From the NCBI GenBank assembly GCA_963744005.1, contig CAVURU010000002.1, positions 124,001 to 188,000 on the forward strand: a stretch of 64,000 nucleotides of DNA. Direction: 5' to 3'. Origin of the DNA: Palsa-504 sp963744005 (GTDB taxonomy: Bacteria; Actinomycetota; Actinomycetes; Streptosporangiales; Streptosporangiaceae). A model generated the notes under the pieces. That model was not told where the DNA came from and did not search any database. It saw only the letters and a program-made list of their open reading frames with translations. The position numbers were made by a program, and so were the translations under genes. Positions 56,708 to 64,000 of this stretch are shown piece by piece. The first letter of the stretch is position 1. Every line of letters begins with the position of its first letter.

Positions 56708-57667
56708 ATGGACAGGCAGGATGAGGACGTCAGGGACGTCGTGGTGGCCGGCGGCGGCGCAGCGGGGCTGAGCGCCGGGCTGATGCTGGCCCGGGCCCGG
56801 CGCCGGGTGACGGTGGCGGACTCCGGCGAGCCGAGGAACGCGCCTGCCGAGGCGGTGCACGCCCTGCTGGCGCTGGACGGGGTGAGCCCGGCGGAGCTGC
56901 TGAGGCGCGGCCGGGAGGAGGTCACGGGCTACGGCGGCGAGATCCTGGCGGGCGAGGTGAGCGGGGTGTCGGCCGCGTCGGAGGGGTTCGCGGTGCGGAT
57001 GACGGGCGGCCGGGAGCTGCGGGCCCGGCGGCTGCTGATCGCGACCGGGCTGACCGACGAGCTGCCGGACATCCCGGGGCTGCGGGAGCGGTGGGGCCGG
57101 GAGGTCGTGCACTGCCCGTACTGCCACGGGTGGGAGGTCCGGGACCGGCTGATCGGGGTGCTGGCCACCGGGCCGAACTCGGTCCATCAGGCGCTGCTGT
57201 TCCGGCAGTGGACCGGTGACCTGCGTTACCTGTCCAACGGGACCGAACCCAGCGCGGAGGACCAGGTGAAGCTGGCCGCGCTCGGCATCCCGGTGGTGAC
57301 CGGCCGGGTCACGCGGCTGGAGCCCGGCAGGCAGCGCGCGATCGGGGTCAGGCTGGACGACGGCCGGGTCGCGGAGGTCGACGTGGTGGCAGCGGCCTCG
57401 CGGATGGTGGCCCGGGCCGGGGTCTTCGCCGGGATCGGCATCGAGCCGGCCGAGCATCCGATGGGCTCGTTCATCGCGGCCGATCCGGCCGGGCGGACCG
57501 CGGTGCCCGGCGTGTGGGTCGCGGGCAACGCCGCCGATCTGTCCGCTCAGGTCAGCGCGGCCTCGGCCGAGGGCGCCCGGGTCGCGGCGCAGATCAACGC
57601 CGACCTGGTCAGCGAGGACACCGACCGTGCGGTGGCCCGCCTGGAGCAGGCCGGGGCGGCCCGGTGA
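56708..57667 (+). CDS. thioredoxin-reductase-like FAD/NAD(P) oxidoreductase
   Basis: A 319-residue flavoprotein. VVVAGGGAAGLSAGLMLARARRRV (residues 10-33) is the FAD site, VHCPYCHGWEV (about 133-143) is the redox-active CPYC pair of the thioredoxin-reductase branch, and GVWVAGNAADLSAQVSAASAEGARVAAQI closes it. The second dinucleotide site is less typical (IGVLATGPNSVHQALLF), so the electron donor may be unusual. It could be a thioredoxin reductase or a mycothiol-linked oxidase. Its stop overlaps the methyltransferase start (GTGA). Confidence 0.85.
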   Translation: MDRQDEDVRDVVVAGGGAAGLSAGLMLARARRRVTVADSGEPRNAPAEAVHALLALDGVSPAELLRRGREEVTGYGGEILAGEVSGVSAASEGFAVRMTGGRELRARRLLIATGLTDELPDIPGLRERWGREVVHCPYCHGWEVRDRLIGVLATGPNSVHQALLFRQWTGDLRYLSNGTEPSAEDQVKLAALGIPVVTGRVTRLEPGRQRAIGVRLDDGRVAEVDVVAAASRMVARAGVFAGIGIEPAEHPMGSFIAADPAGRTAVPGVWVAGNAADLSAQVSAASAEGARVAAQINADLVSEDTDRAVARLEQAGAAR

Positions 57668-58293
57668 GGCACGATTTCGGCCCGGACTACTGGGACCGGC
57701 ACTGGGACCGCGATCGCGGTCCCGGGACCGCGGCCCGGCAGGATCCGAGCCCGTACCTGGTCCGCGAGACCAGCGGCCTGGTCCCGGGCACGGCGCTGGA
57801 CGCGGGGTGCGGGGAGGGCGCCGAGGCGGTCTGGCTCGCCGCCCGCGGCTGGCAGGTGACCGCGGCCGACATCGCGGCCGGGGCGCTGGCCCGGGCGAAG
57901 GCACGCGCGGCCGGGCTCCCGGCGCCCGCACGGGTGGACTGGGTCCGGGCCGACCTGACCAGCTGGGCTCCGGCCGCGCCGTTCGACCTGGTCGTGACCT
58001 GCTACGCGCACTCGGCCCTGCCCCAGCTGGCCTTCTACCAGCGGATCGCGGGCTGGGTCGGCCCGGGCGGCACCCTGCTCATCGTCGGTCACCTGAACTC
58101 CCGCCAGGCGGCCGCCTCGGACGATGAGCCGCCGGAGCACGCGACGGTCACGGCCGGCGACATCACGGCCGCCCTGGACGGGTCCGGGTGGGACATCGTC
58201 ACCGCCGGGGAGTACTCGCGCGAGATGGCCGGGCCCGGGGGCCGGGCGGTCGTGGGGCGGGACGCCGTGGTGCGGGCCGCCCGGCACCGCTGA
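57664..58293 (+). CDS. SAM-dependent methyltransferase (class I)
   Basis: A 209-residue Rossmann-fold methyltransferase. GTALDAGCGEGAEAVWLAARGWQVTAADIA (about residues 40-70) is motif I and II, RVDWVRADLTSWAPAAPFDLVVTCYAHSALPQ holds motif III/IV, and the product-side loop HLNSRQ follows. The start GTG overlaps the stop of the previous gene, so the two are coupled. This pairing with an FAD oxidoreductase under an XRE-cupin regulator recurs in actinobacteria, from memory. Substrate unknown, possibly a thiol, a toxic metalloid or a small metabolite. Confidence 0.86.
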   Translation: MRHDFGPDYWDRHWDRDRGPGTAARQDPSPYLVRETSGLVPGTALDAGCGEGAEAVWLAARGWQVTAADIAAGALARAKARAAGLPAPARVDWVRADLTSWAPAAPFDLVVTCYAHSALPQLAFYQRIAGWVGPGGTLLIVGHLNSRQAAASDDEPPEHATVTAGDITAALDGSGWDIVTAGEYSREMAGPGGRAVVGRDAVVRAARHR

Positions 58294-58305
58294 AGCCGGC
58301 CGCCG

Positions 58306-59643
58306 TCAGGTCCGGGTGATCGGGGGAACGGAGTAGGCCTGGTCGAGGACCTCGGGGGCGGGCTCGTACATGCGCAGCACCGGGCGGAAGGCGCCGGCCG
58401 GAGCGGGCAGCCAGTTCGCCGCCGCGGTGGCGTCGTCCGGCCGGGCGTGGCTGATGGTGATGGTCAGCGACCCGTCCGGGGCGTAGACGATGCCGGGGGT
58501 CCGGTCGCCGATCGAGTACCGGCTGATCTCGTTGGCGACCAGGAAGAAATGCGGGACGTCGTACATGGTCAGGGACCAGAAGGCGGCGACCGGCGGGGGC
58601 GGGTCGAGCCGCAGCGTGTAGACGTGCTCGCCGGTGAGCTGGACGCCGCGGTCATCCCGGTAGGTCATGATGTAGACGGCCTCGTAGCCGTGGTTGCCCC
58701 ACAGGCCGCCCATGGCGGCGGCGGCCCGCTCGACCACGCGCACCTTGGGATCGGTCAGCTTGAACCTTGGATCATCCAGCGCGCCGACCTCGAAGAAGTC
58801 CAGGTTGTAGTCGAACACGTGCATGGTCAGCCGCCACCCGTTGACCTCCGGGCTGCTGCCGCCGGACTGGAGGATCTTGACCAGCTCGCCGTGCCCGGCG
58901 GCCTGCCCCTGGCGCAGTGACTCGGCGAAGCCGGCCTCGGGCGCGGCGTAGGGCGAGGGCCCGCCCCGGGTGATCCCGGTCGCCGCGAGCCGGTCCTGCA
59001 GGGGCAGGTCGCGAGGAGCGGGCGGGAAGGCCTGCGACCACAGCCGCAGCTTCTCCCAGAAAGCCAGGTCGGCCGGGACGGCCGGGTCGGGGCCGGGGAT
59101 CCCGCCCAGCGGCCCGGAGAGACCGGCCGGCTCGAGCGTGGCGGCGTCCTGGAGAGCGTGCACGGCGGGCAGGTCAGCCTGGCCCGCGCAGGCCCAGCGG
59201 CCGACGATGCTAGCCACCAGGGTCGGGCTGCGGATGACCGTCACCCCGGCGGGCGGCTGGCCGGCCCAGCCGGGCGGGACGATCAGGAAATCGCCCGCGC
59301 CGGTGCGGGTGGCCCGGTGCCCGACGTAGGCGAAGTTGTCGGTCCAGGCGTCCACGAACTGCAGCACGTAGTAGCGGCCCGCGGTGTCGGGAACGTGCAG
59401 GCGCAGCGGCCCGGCGGACAGGTCGAGCTGGGCCATCGAGTAGACCGTGTCGTTGTTGATGGTGACGAACGTGTCCTGCGGCCCGGCCAGCGTCCGCGCG
59501 TGACTGAACTGGTTGAACGGGGCGGCCGGATTGGACCCGACCCCGGTGGTCACGAACCGCTGCACCTGCTCCAGGTTGAACACCAGCGGGAACCCGTACA
59601 GGTACGCCTGGCTGGCCAGCGTGGTCACGGTCTCATCTGCCAT
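58306..59643 (-). CDS. DUF1254 protein
   Basis: A 445-residue member of the DUF1254/DUF1214 pair, fused here into one protein. The DUF1254 half has LYGFPLVFNLEQVQRF, NNDTVYSMAQLDLSAGPLRLHVPDTAGRYYVLQFVDAWTDNFAYVG; the DUF1214 half has YIMTYRDDRGVQLTGEHVYTLRLD, VAAFWSLTMYDVPHFFLVANEISRYSIGDRT and ITISH. Family members are usually cell-surface or periplasmic; no catalytic site is known. ATG 59643 is likely; an ATG 12 bases upstream is an alternative. It may be a hydrophobic-ligand binding protein. Confidence 0.83.
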   Translation of the reverse strand: MADETVTTLASQAYLYGFPLVFNLEQVQRFVTTGVGSNPAAPFNQFSHARTLAGPQDTFVTINNDTVYSMAQLDLSAGPLRLHVPDTAGRYYVLQFVDAWTDNFAYVGHRATRTGAGDFLIVPPGWAGQPPAGVTVIRSPTLVASIVGRWACAGQADLPAVHALQDAATLEPAGLSGPLGGIPGPDPAVPADLAFWEKLRLWSQAFPPAPRDLPLQDRLAATGITRGGPSPYAAPEAGFAESLRQGQAAGHGELVKILQSGGSSPEVNGWRLTMHVFDYNLDFFEVGALDDPRFKLTDPKVRVVERAAAAMGGLWGNHGYEAVYIMTYRDDRGVQLTGEHVYTLRLDPPPPVAAFWSLTMYDVPHFFLVANEISRYSIGDRTPGIVYAPDGSLTITISHARPDDATAAANWLPAPAGAFRPVLRMYEPAPEVLDQAYSVPPITRT

Positions 59644-59661
59644 GACGCCGACCATACGCGG

Positions 59662-60139
59662 CTAGCTGAACAGGGCGGCGTAGCGCTCCAGGTACAGCGG
59701 CCAGCCCTGGGCCCCGTCGACGCCGTCGGTGACCGCTTCCCAGCCGGGACCGTGCCGGTCGATGTGCCGGTGCTCCAGCTCGACCCGGGTCCGGCTCGGG
59801 CCCTCAGCGTAGAAGCGCACCTCGACCTCGCTGGTCTGCGCCGGGTCCGCCTCGAGCGTCCAGCGCGGGCTGATGTCCCAGCTGAACACCACCCGGCCGG
59901 GCGGATCGTAGGCCAGGATCCGCGCCCAGCGGCATTCCTGGCCGTCGGGCGCCCGGTCGGTGATGTGGCCGCCGACCCGGGGCTCGAAGACGGTCTCGGC
60001 GATCCGGCACCCCGAGCAGGTTGTGCTCGGGCGGCTTGAAAGCGCCGAACCGTTCGGTAAAAGTGGCGAAGGCGCGCTCGATGGGCGCCTCGACGACGAT
60101 CTGCTTGCGGACGGTGGCCGCGTCGGTCTGCGGCATCAT
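59662..60139 (-). pseudogene. SRPBCC (AHSA1-like) protein, frameshifted
   Basis: The start KQIVVEAPIERAFATFTERFGAFKPPEHNLLG is AHSA1/START-fold sequence from ATG 60136 (or 60139). It breaks at 60,004-60,005 (one extra base). The rest is in another frame: VPIAETVFEPRV, then VVFSWDISPRWTLEADPAQTSEVEVRFYAEGPSRTRVELEHRHIDRHGPGWEAVTDGVDGAQGWPLYLERYAALF. Restored, it is about 158 residues, the normal length. ATGA overlap links it to the ArsR gene: an ArsR plus AHSA1 pair is a common two-gene unit in actinobacteria, often of unknown ligand. Confidence 0.75.
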
Positions 60140-60468
60140 TCCTCCTCGGTCGGCGCTTCGGCGGCCTCGGCGTAGCCGGCCAGCGCGCGCTGCCAGTACG
60201 TGTCGAGCTGATCCCGCAGCGCCGCCAGCGCGACCGGGTTGAGCCGGTAGATCCGGCGCGTCCCGGCCGCCACGTCCTCGACCAGGCCGGCGTCCTTGAG
60301 GATCTTCAGGTGCTGGGACACCGCCGGGCGGGTCACCGGCAGCCCGGCGGCCAGCTGCCCGACGGCCTGAGGTCCCTCGGCCAGCCGGGTCACGATGGCC
60401 AGCCGCGTGCCGTCGGCCAGCGCGCCCCAGCGGCAGGCGTCTTCGTCAGCATCTCGGTTAGTATCCAC
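60136..60468 (-). CDS. ArsR family regulator
   Basis: A 110-residue winged-helix protein: WGALADGTRLAIVTRLAEGPQAVGQLAAGLPVTRPAVSQHLKILKDAGLVEDVAAGTRRIYRLNP is the ArsR_5 core, with no Cys in the alpha-3 helix, so it is not an arsenic or cadmium sensor. It starts at GTG 60468, within an operator. Its stop overlaps the SRPBCC start. It probably represses its own operon. Confidence 0.88.
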   Translation of the reverse strand: MDTNRDADEDACRWGALADGTRLAIVTRLAEGPQAVGQLAAGLPVTRPAVSQHLKILKDAGLVEDVAAGTRRIYRLNPVALAALRDQLDTYWQRALAGYAEAAEAPTEEE

Positions 60469-60490
60469 TAACGGTTAGATTGCGCTAACC
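60457..60490. promoter_or_regulatory. ArsR operators over the start
   Basis: GTTAGT-ATCC-ACTAAC (60,457-60,472) and GGTTAG-ATTGCG-CTAACC (60,473-60,490), adjacent perfect palindromes. The first covers the GTG start codon of the ArsR gene, which suggests a promoter very close to the start, possibly leaderless. Confidence 0.65.
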
Positions 60491-60564
60491 AACGCCGGGT
60501 TGTCAAGGCTTCTGGCGGATCAGCGAAATTACCATCGAGCCCGCCGCTCGCTTACCGTGGAGGT

Positions 60565-60891
60565 ATGGACGTCCGGGGCGACCTCCCGCCCGCGCTGCCG
60601 CCGCACGGCACCGTGCTGGCCTGGGCCCGGGGGTGCCGCTGCGACGACTGCGAGCGGGAGTACCAGAAGCTGGAATCCGAGCTGGCCGCGCGCCGGCCGA
60701 TACGCCTGCCCGAGGCGCCCGAGCCGCGCAAGATGAACGCCGACACCCGGGCCCGGCTCGAGCCGGCGGTGCGCCAGTCGGACTGCCCGGTGTGCGGCGC
60801 GCCGCGCCATCAGCGGTGCCGGAACCTGCTCTTCCCGCAGCATTTCGCGCCGACTCACGCCGAGCGCAGGCAGGGTCTGCTCGCACCTTGA
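60565..60891 (+). CDS. hypothetical protein with two Cys clusters
   Basis: A 108-residue protein. RGCRCDDCEREYQ (residues 23-35) and SDCPVCGAPRHQRC (72-85) give Cys pairs (CxCxxC and CxxC plus a later Cys) that could bind zinc as a split zinc finger. The middle is a charged helix. ATG at 60565 has GGAGG six bases upstream and gives the natural start. Family not recognised. Confidence 0.6.
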   Translation: MDVRGDLPPALPPHGTVLAWARGCRCDDCEREYQKLESELAARRPIRLPEAPEPRKMNADTRARLEPAVRQSDCPVCGAPRHQRCRNLLFPQHFAPTHAERRQGLLAP

Positions 60892-60924
60892 CAGGACGGC
60901 GGCGCTGGCCGACACTGCCTAACT

Positions 60925-61545
60925 ATGAGCGCTATGCCTAATCGCGATAGGCGAGCCGAACGTCGTGCGGCAACTCGGCGGGAGATCCTCGACGCGGCCT
61001 GGGAGATCGCCCGGCGGGACGGGCTGCCCGCTGTCACGCTGCGCGAGGTGGCCGGGCGGATCGGGATGCGCTCGCCGTCCCTGTACTCCCACTTCGAGGC
61101 CAAGAAGGCGATCTACGACGCGATGTTCGCGCAGGCCTGGACCGAGCTGCGCGCGGCGGTCGACGGCCTGCCGTCCCTGCCCGAAGCGCCCCGCCAGATG
61201 CTGCTCGTCCTGGCCGAGACGTTCTTCGACTTCGCGGCGGCCGACCCGGCCCGCTACCAGCTGATGAACCGGGCGGCGATCCCGGGCTTCCGGCCGGGCG
61301 AGGAGGCCTACGCGGCCTCGGTCGCGGCCTACCAGCGGATGCGGGAGCTGCTGAGCCGGTGCGGCATCCAGGCGCAGGCCGACCTGGACGTGTGGACCGC
61401 GATCGTGGGCGGGTTCGTCGACCAGCAGCTGGCCAACGACCCCGGCGGGAGCCGGTGGCGGGCTCAGCTGCCCCGCCTGGTGGACATGTACGGCGAGGAG
61501 GCCGGCGTGCCCGGGCCGCCGCTCAGGAGCAGCCGATGGCGATGA
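60925..61545 (+). CDS. TetR family regulator
   Basis: A 206-residue TetR. Helix-turn-helix at about 14-60 (AATRREILDAAWEIARRDGLPAVTLREVAGRIGMRSPSLYSHFEAKKAIYDAMF). The C-terminal domain is of the WHG type, common near mycothiol-dependent genes. The stop overlaps a possible ATG (61,542) of the next gene by ATGA, so the two are translationally linked. Confidence 0.87.
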   Translation: MSAMPNRDRRAERRAATRREILDAAWEIARRDGLPAVTLREVAGRIGMRSPSLYSHFEAKKAIYDAMFAQAWTELRAAVDGLPSLPEAPRQMLLVLAETFFDFAAADPARYQLMNRAAIPGFRPGEEAYAASVAAYQRMRELLSRCGIQAQADLDVWTAIVGGFVDQQLANDPGGSRWRAQLPRLVDMYGEEAGVPGPPLRSSRWR

Positions 61546-61597
61546 CCGCGCCCAGCGCCGCCCAGCCCGCCGCGCGGCCCTGCCGCGAGAGGCTGCG

Positions 61598-62293
61598 ATG
61601 CGGATGGCCGCCGCCGAGTACCAGCGGTTCGCGGAGATGCTCGGCACCCTGTCGGCCGGCGACTGGTCAGCGCCCACCGACTGCCCCGGCTGGGACGTGC
61701 GGGCGATGGCGGCCCACGCGCTGGGCATGGTGGAGATGGTCACCTCGGTCCGGGAGGCCGCCCGGCAGGGCTGGCTGGCCCGCCGCCGGGGCGGGGTGTT
61801 CCTCGACGCGCTGACCGGCCTGCAGGTCGACGAGCGGCGGGACATGACGCCGGAGCAGATCACCCGCCGGTACGCCGCCCGGGCCCCCAGGGCCGTCCGC
61901 GGGCGGCGCCGCACGCCGGGGATCATCCGGCGCTGCCCGGTGCCGGTGACCCAGCAGGTCGGCGGCCGCGACGAGACGTGGACTATCGGCTACCTGATCG
62001 ACGTCATCCTGACCCGGGACCCGTGGATGCACCGCGCCGACATCGCCCGGGCCACCGGCGCCGCGCACGTCCTGGACGCGGAGCACGACGGGGCGATCGT
62101 GGCCGACGTGGTGGCCGAGTGGGCCGCCCGGCACGGCCAGCCCTTCACGCTGGAGCTGGCCGGCCCGGCCGGCGGGTCGTTTTCCGGCGGCCCGGGCGGC
62201 CCGCTGATCGAGGCCGACGCGGTGGAGTTCTGCCGCCTGCTGTCGGGCCGCGGCCGCGGCGAAGGCCTGCTCGCCGTGGCCGTGCCGTTCTGA
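61598..62293 (+). CDS. maleylpyruvate-isomerase-type mycothiol-dependent protein
   Basis: A 231-residue protein with the MDMPI (DinB-like) fold: FAEMLGTLSAGDWSAPTDCPGWDVRAMAAHALGMVEMVTSVREAARQ (about residues 11-57; H in the MAAHAL helix as metal ligand), and the C-terminal IGYLIDVILTRDPWMHRADIAR (HRxD). The natural N-terminus is probably MAMTAPSAAQPAARP from ATG 61536 with AGGAG upstream. It reads into this frame only after one C is restored in the run at 61,578-61,580. The ATG at 61598 then supplies the body. The first 20 residues are variable in the family, so the shortened form may work. It may use mycothiol. Confidence 0.8.
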   Translation: MRMAAAEYQRFAEMLGTLSAGDWSAPTDCPGWDVRAMAAHALGMVEMVTSVREAARQGWLARRRGGVFLDALTGLQVDERRDMTPEQITRRYAARAPRAVRGRRRTPGIIRRCPVPVTQQVGGRDETWTIGYLIDVILTRDPWMHRADIARATGAAHVLDAEHDGAIVADVVAEWAARHGQPFTLELAGPAGGSFSGGPGGPLIEADAVEFCRLLSGRGRGEGLLAVAVPF

Positions 62294-62355
62294 CCGGTTC
62301 CGATCGCCCGGGTTCCGTGATGTCATAACGAACGGGCCAGCCGGCGACCGGGAGC

Positions 62356-63951
62356 GTGGGGATGGGCGAAGCGAGGGGGCGGGGCAGCGGGCGAACCGTC
62401 CTGTGGTCCATGACCCTGGCCAACGCCATGATCCTGGTCGACCAGACGGCGGTGCCGCTGGCGCTGCCCAGCATCATGCAGACCTTCGGCGTGGGGTCCC
62501 AGCAGGTGCAGTGGGTGCTGAACGGGAGCCTGCTCCCGCTGGCGGGCCTGCTGGTCCTGGGCGGGCGGCTGGGCGACATGTTCGGCCGGCGGCGCATTTT
62601 CATCACCGGCACGATCTTGTTCGCCGGGGCGTCGGCGGTGGGCGGGCTGGCCCCGGGGTTCGGGATCCTGCTGGCCTGCCGGATCCTGCAGGGCGCGGGC
62701 GGGGCGCTCATGCTGCCCAACACGGTGGCCATCGTGAGCGCGGCCTACTCCGAGCGCGAACGAGGGCAGGCCCTGGGCCTGATGGGCGGCGCGGCGGCCG
62801 TGGCCGGGGCGCTCGGGCCCACCATCGGCGGGACGCTGACCGCCGCCCTGAGCTGGCGGGCGGTCCTGCTGGTGAACGTCCCGCTGGCCGCGGCGGCCGT
62901 GGCCGGCACGCTGCGCGCGGTGCCGCCCGACGCCCGGGTGGCCCGGCGGCCCCGGCTGGACGTCGCGGGCACCGTCCTGCTGACGGTGGCGCTGGTCGGC
63001 CTGGTCTTCGGCCTGTCCCAGTCGCAGGTGTGGGGCTGGGCCTCCCCCGGGGTCCTGGTGCCGCTGATCATCAGCGCGGTGGCGGCGGCGGCCTTCGTCT
63101 GGGCCGAGCGGGTCACGGCCACCCCGCTGATGGACCTGGCCCTGCTGCGGCGGCACCCGAACTACCTGGGCGCGACGATCAGCCAGTTCATCGCCGGGAT
63201 CGCCGAGATGGGGCTAGGCCTGCTGTTCCCGCTGCTGCTGATCCTGAACCTGGGGATGAGCCCGGCGCTGGCCGGGCTGGCCCTCATCCCGACGACGGTC
63301 CCGATGGTCGTCGTGGCGCCGCTGGCCGGGCGCTGGTACGACCGGGCCGGCGGCCGCCCGCCGCTGATCACCGGCTTTGCCGCGCTGCTGGCCGCGGCCG
63401 TGATCCTGGCCGTGAGCGTGCACGCGCACACCTACCTGCCGCTGCTGCCCGGTTTCCTGACCTACGGGATCGGCCTGGCCCTGATCCTGACCGTGAACGA
63501 CCCGGTCAGCCTGGACACGGTCCCGGACACGGATCACGGCCAGGCTTCAGGCGTCTCGGCGACAGCGGAGCAGTTCGGCGGCGCGGTCGGCATCGCCGGC
63601 CTGTACCTGATCTTCCACAGCGTCTACCTCAGCCGGCTGACCGCCGCGATCAGCGGCAGCACGCTGCCGGACCTGACCGGGCCGCAGGCCGCGCAGTTCA
63701 AGAACGCGATCACCGCGGCGGAGAGCACCGGCCTGCACCCGGGCTCGTTCATCAGCTCGCTCACCCCGTACCTGCTGCCCGCACGGAGCGCGTCGGAGAC
63801 CGGTTACGGCGCCGCCTTCCTCGCGGTCGGCGTGACCTGCCTGGTGGCCCTGTTCGCCGTGTTCCGGCTGGTGCGCAAGCCGCCGGAGATCCTCGACGTG
63901 ACCGAGCCGGCGGCGGCCAGCGAGGCCACCGGTGAGCACAGCTCGCCGTGA
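62356..63951 (+). CDS. DHA2-type MFS exporter
   Basis: A 531-residue, 14-segment MFS protein of the EmrB/QacA subfamily. MILVDQTAVPLALPSIMQTF (the L-V-D-x-T-x-x-x-x-A-L-P motif), GDMFGRRRIFITG, ILQGAGGALMLPNTVAIVSAAY and VSATAEQFGGAVGIAGLYLIFHSVYL are typical. ATG 62356 is the chosen start. It exports drugs or lipophilic compounds. A GTGA overlap at the end couples it to a downstream gene. Confidence 0.87.
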   Translation: MGMGEARGRGSGRTVLWSMTLANAMILVDQTAVPLALPSIMQTFGVGSQQVQWVLNGSLLPLAGLLVLGGRLGDMFGRRRIFITGTILFAGASAVGGLAPGFGILLACRILQGAGGALMLPNTVAIVSAAYSERERGQALGLMGGAAAVAGALGPTIGGTLTAALSWRAVLLVNVPLAAAAVAGTLRAVPPDARVARRPRLDVAGTVLLTVALVGLVFGLSQSQVWGWASPGVLVPLIISAVAAAAFVWAERVTATPLMDLALLRRHPNYLGATISQFIAGIAEMGLGLLFPLLLILNLGMSPALAGLALIPTTVPMVVVAPLAGRWYDRAGGRPPLITGFAALLAAAVILAVSVHAHTYLPLLPGFLTYGIGLALILTVNDPVSLDTVPDTDHGQASGVSATAEQFGGAVGIAGLYLIFHSVYLSRLTAAISGSTLPDLTGPQAAQFKNAITAAESTGLHPGSFISSLTPYLLPARSASETGYGAAFLAVGVTCLVALFAVFRLVRKPPEILDVTEPAAASEATGEHSSP

Positions 63952-64000
63952 CGACCGACGCCGCCTGGCATCGCGCCCTGGAGCTGGCCTGGGAGAGCTT
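63948..64000 (+). CDS. start of a probable nucleoside deaminase (partial)
   Basis: GTG 63948 overlaps the exporter stop (GTGA) and opens a frame of 17 residues to the right edge: TTDAAWHRALELAWES. The W-H-R-A-L-E-L-A-W-E pattern is the usual beginning of actinobacterial tRNA/nucleoside deaminases. Identification from so little is tentative; the catalytic domain is outside the window. Confidence 0.35.
   Translation, partial: MTTDAAWHRALELAWES

Noticed and set aside
1..64000. tRNA, rRNA and CRISPR arrays
   Set aside because: No cloverleaf with a normal T-loop, no rRNA-like block and no regularly spaced repeats were seen on reading both strands; a covariance search would be decisive.

Overview
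The window is high-GC DNA (GTG and ATG starts, ATGA/GTGA start-stop overlaps, several leaderless promoters with TANNNT -10 boxes). It carries LAL-type LuxR regulators, a deazaflavin-dependent nitroreductase, an LLM flavin oxidoreductase, a maleylpyruvate-isomerase/mycothiol-type protein and many TetR/MFS pairs. This points to a soil-type actinomycete; the order cannot be fixed from this segment. About 70 genes are recognised. No rRNA, tRNA, CRISPR array or prophage was seen. The window looks like an accessory, metabolism-rich chromosomal arm.

Layout. 0-6.4 kb: the tail of a TPR protein, then a catabolic cluster (SP-type MFS transporter, DUF1989 protein, RidA, GntR, amidase, aldo/keto reductase) that looks built to import and deaminate or hydrolyse a nitrogenous amide. 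6.7-12.7 kb: cupin, alpha/beta hydrolase, divergent azoreductase/MarR, frameshifted DedA, DUF998, a 23-residue Arg-rich peptide, DUF6325, XRE-cupin regulator. 12.9-17.3 kb: acyl-CoA catabolic operon (two acyl-CoA dehydrogenases, two MaoC-type proteins, an APH-fold kinase). 17.4-21.3 kb: PemK/MazF toxin, IS701-type transposase wreck, BI-1 protein, DUF2255, orphan protein, TetR. 21.4-33.8 kb: MFS, hydrolases, sulfotransferase wreck, DNA glycosylase, membrane proteins, lipoprotein, CocE hydrolase/TetR, two tandem paralogous small proteins, AKR/TetR, a HigBA pair, VOC protein.

34.0-51.0 kb is the most striking part. Two paralogous LAL regulators (34,022 and 48,393) bracket a set of genes for an SDR, a nitroreductase, a DHA2 efflux pump, an esterase, a LUD protein, a DsbA-like protein, a second SDR, a broken MFS, a UvrA2/DrrC-type ABC protein, a metallo-beta-lactamase-fold hydrolase, a truncated AlkA and a 75-residue protein. 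Seven copies of one 17-bp palindrome, TCACC-N7-GGTGA with a GATC-like core, lie almost exclusively in the promoter gaps of this block. I interpret this as a local LAL regulon for handling a toxic, possibly DNA-active, organic compound. 51-64 kb: esterase, LLM oxidoreductase, frameshifted SDR, MFS, HAD, XRE-cupin divergent from a thioredoxin-reductase-like protein and methyltransferase, DUF1254, ArsR/SRPBCC pair, TetR, maleylpyruvate-isomerase-type protein, DHA2 MFS, and the start of a probable deaminase.

Quality note. At least six genes are interrupted by a single extra or missing base, mostly in short G/C runs (about 10,107; 16,437; 21,900; 53,242; 60,004; 61,579), and one by a lone TAG (37,433). 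Either the locus is decaying or the consensus has indel errors; reads would decide. Three other wrecks (IS701 transposase, sulfotransferase, MFS at 43 kb) show larger deletions and are real pseudogenes.
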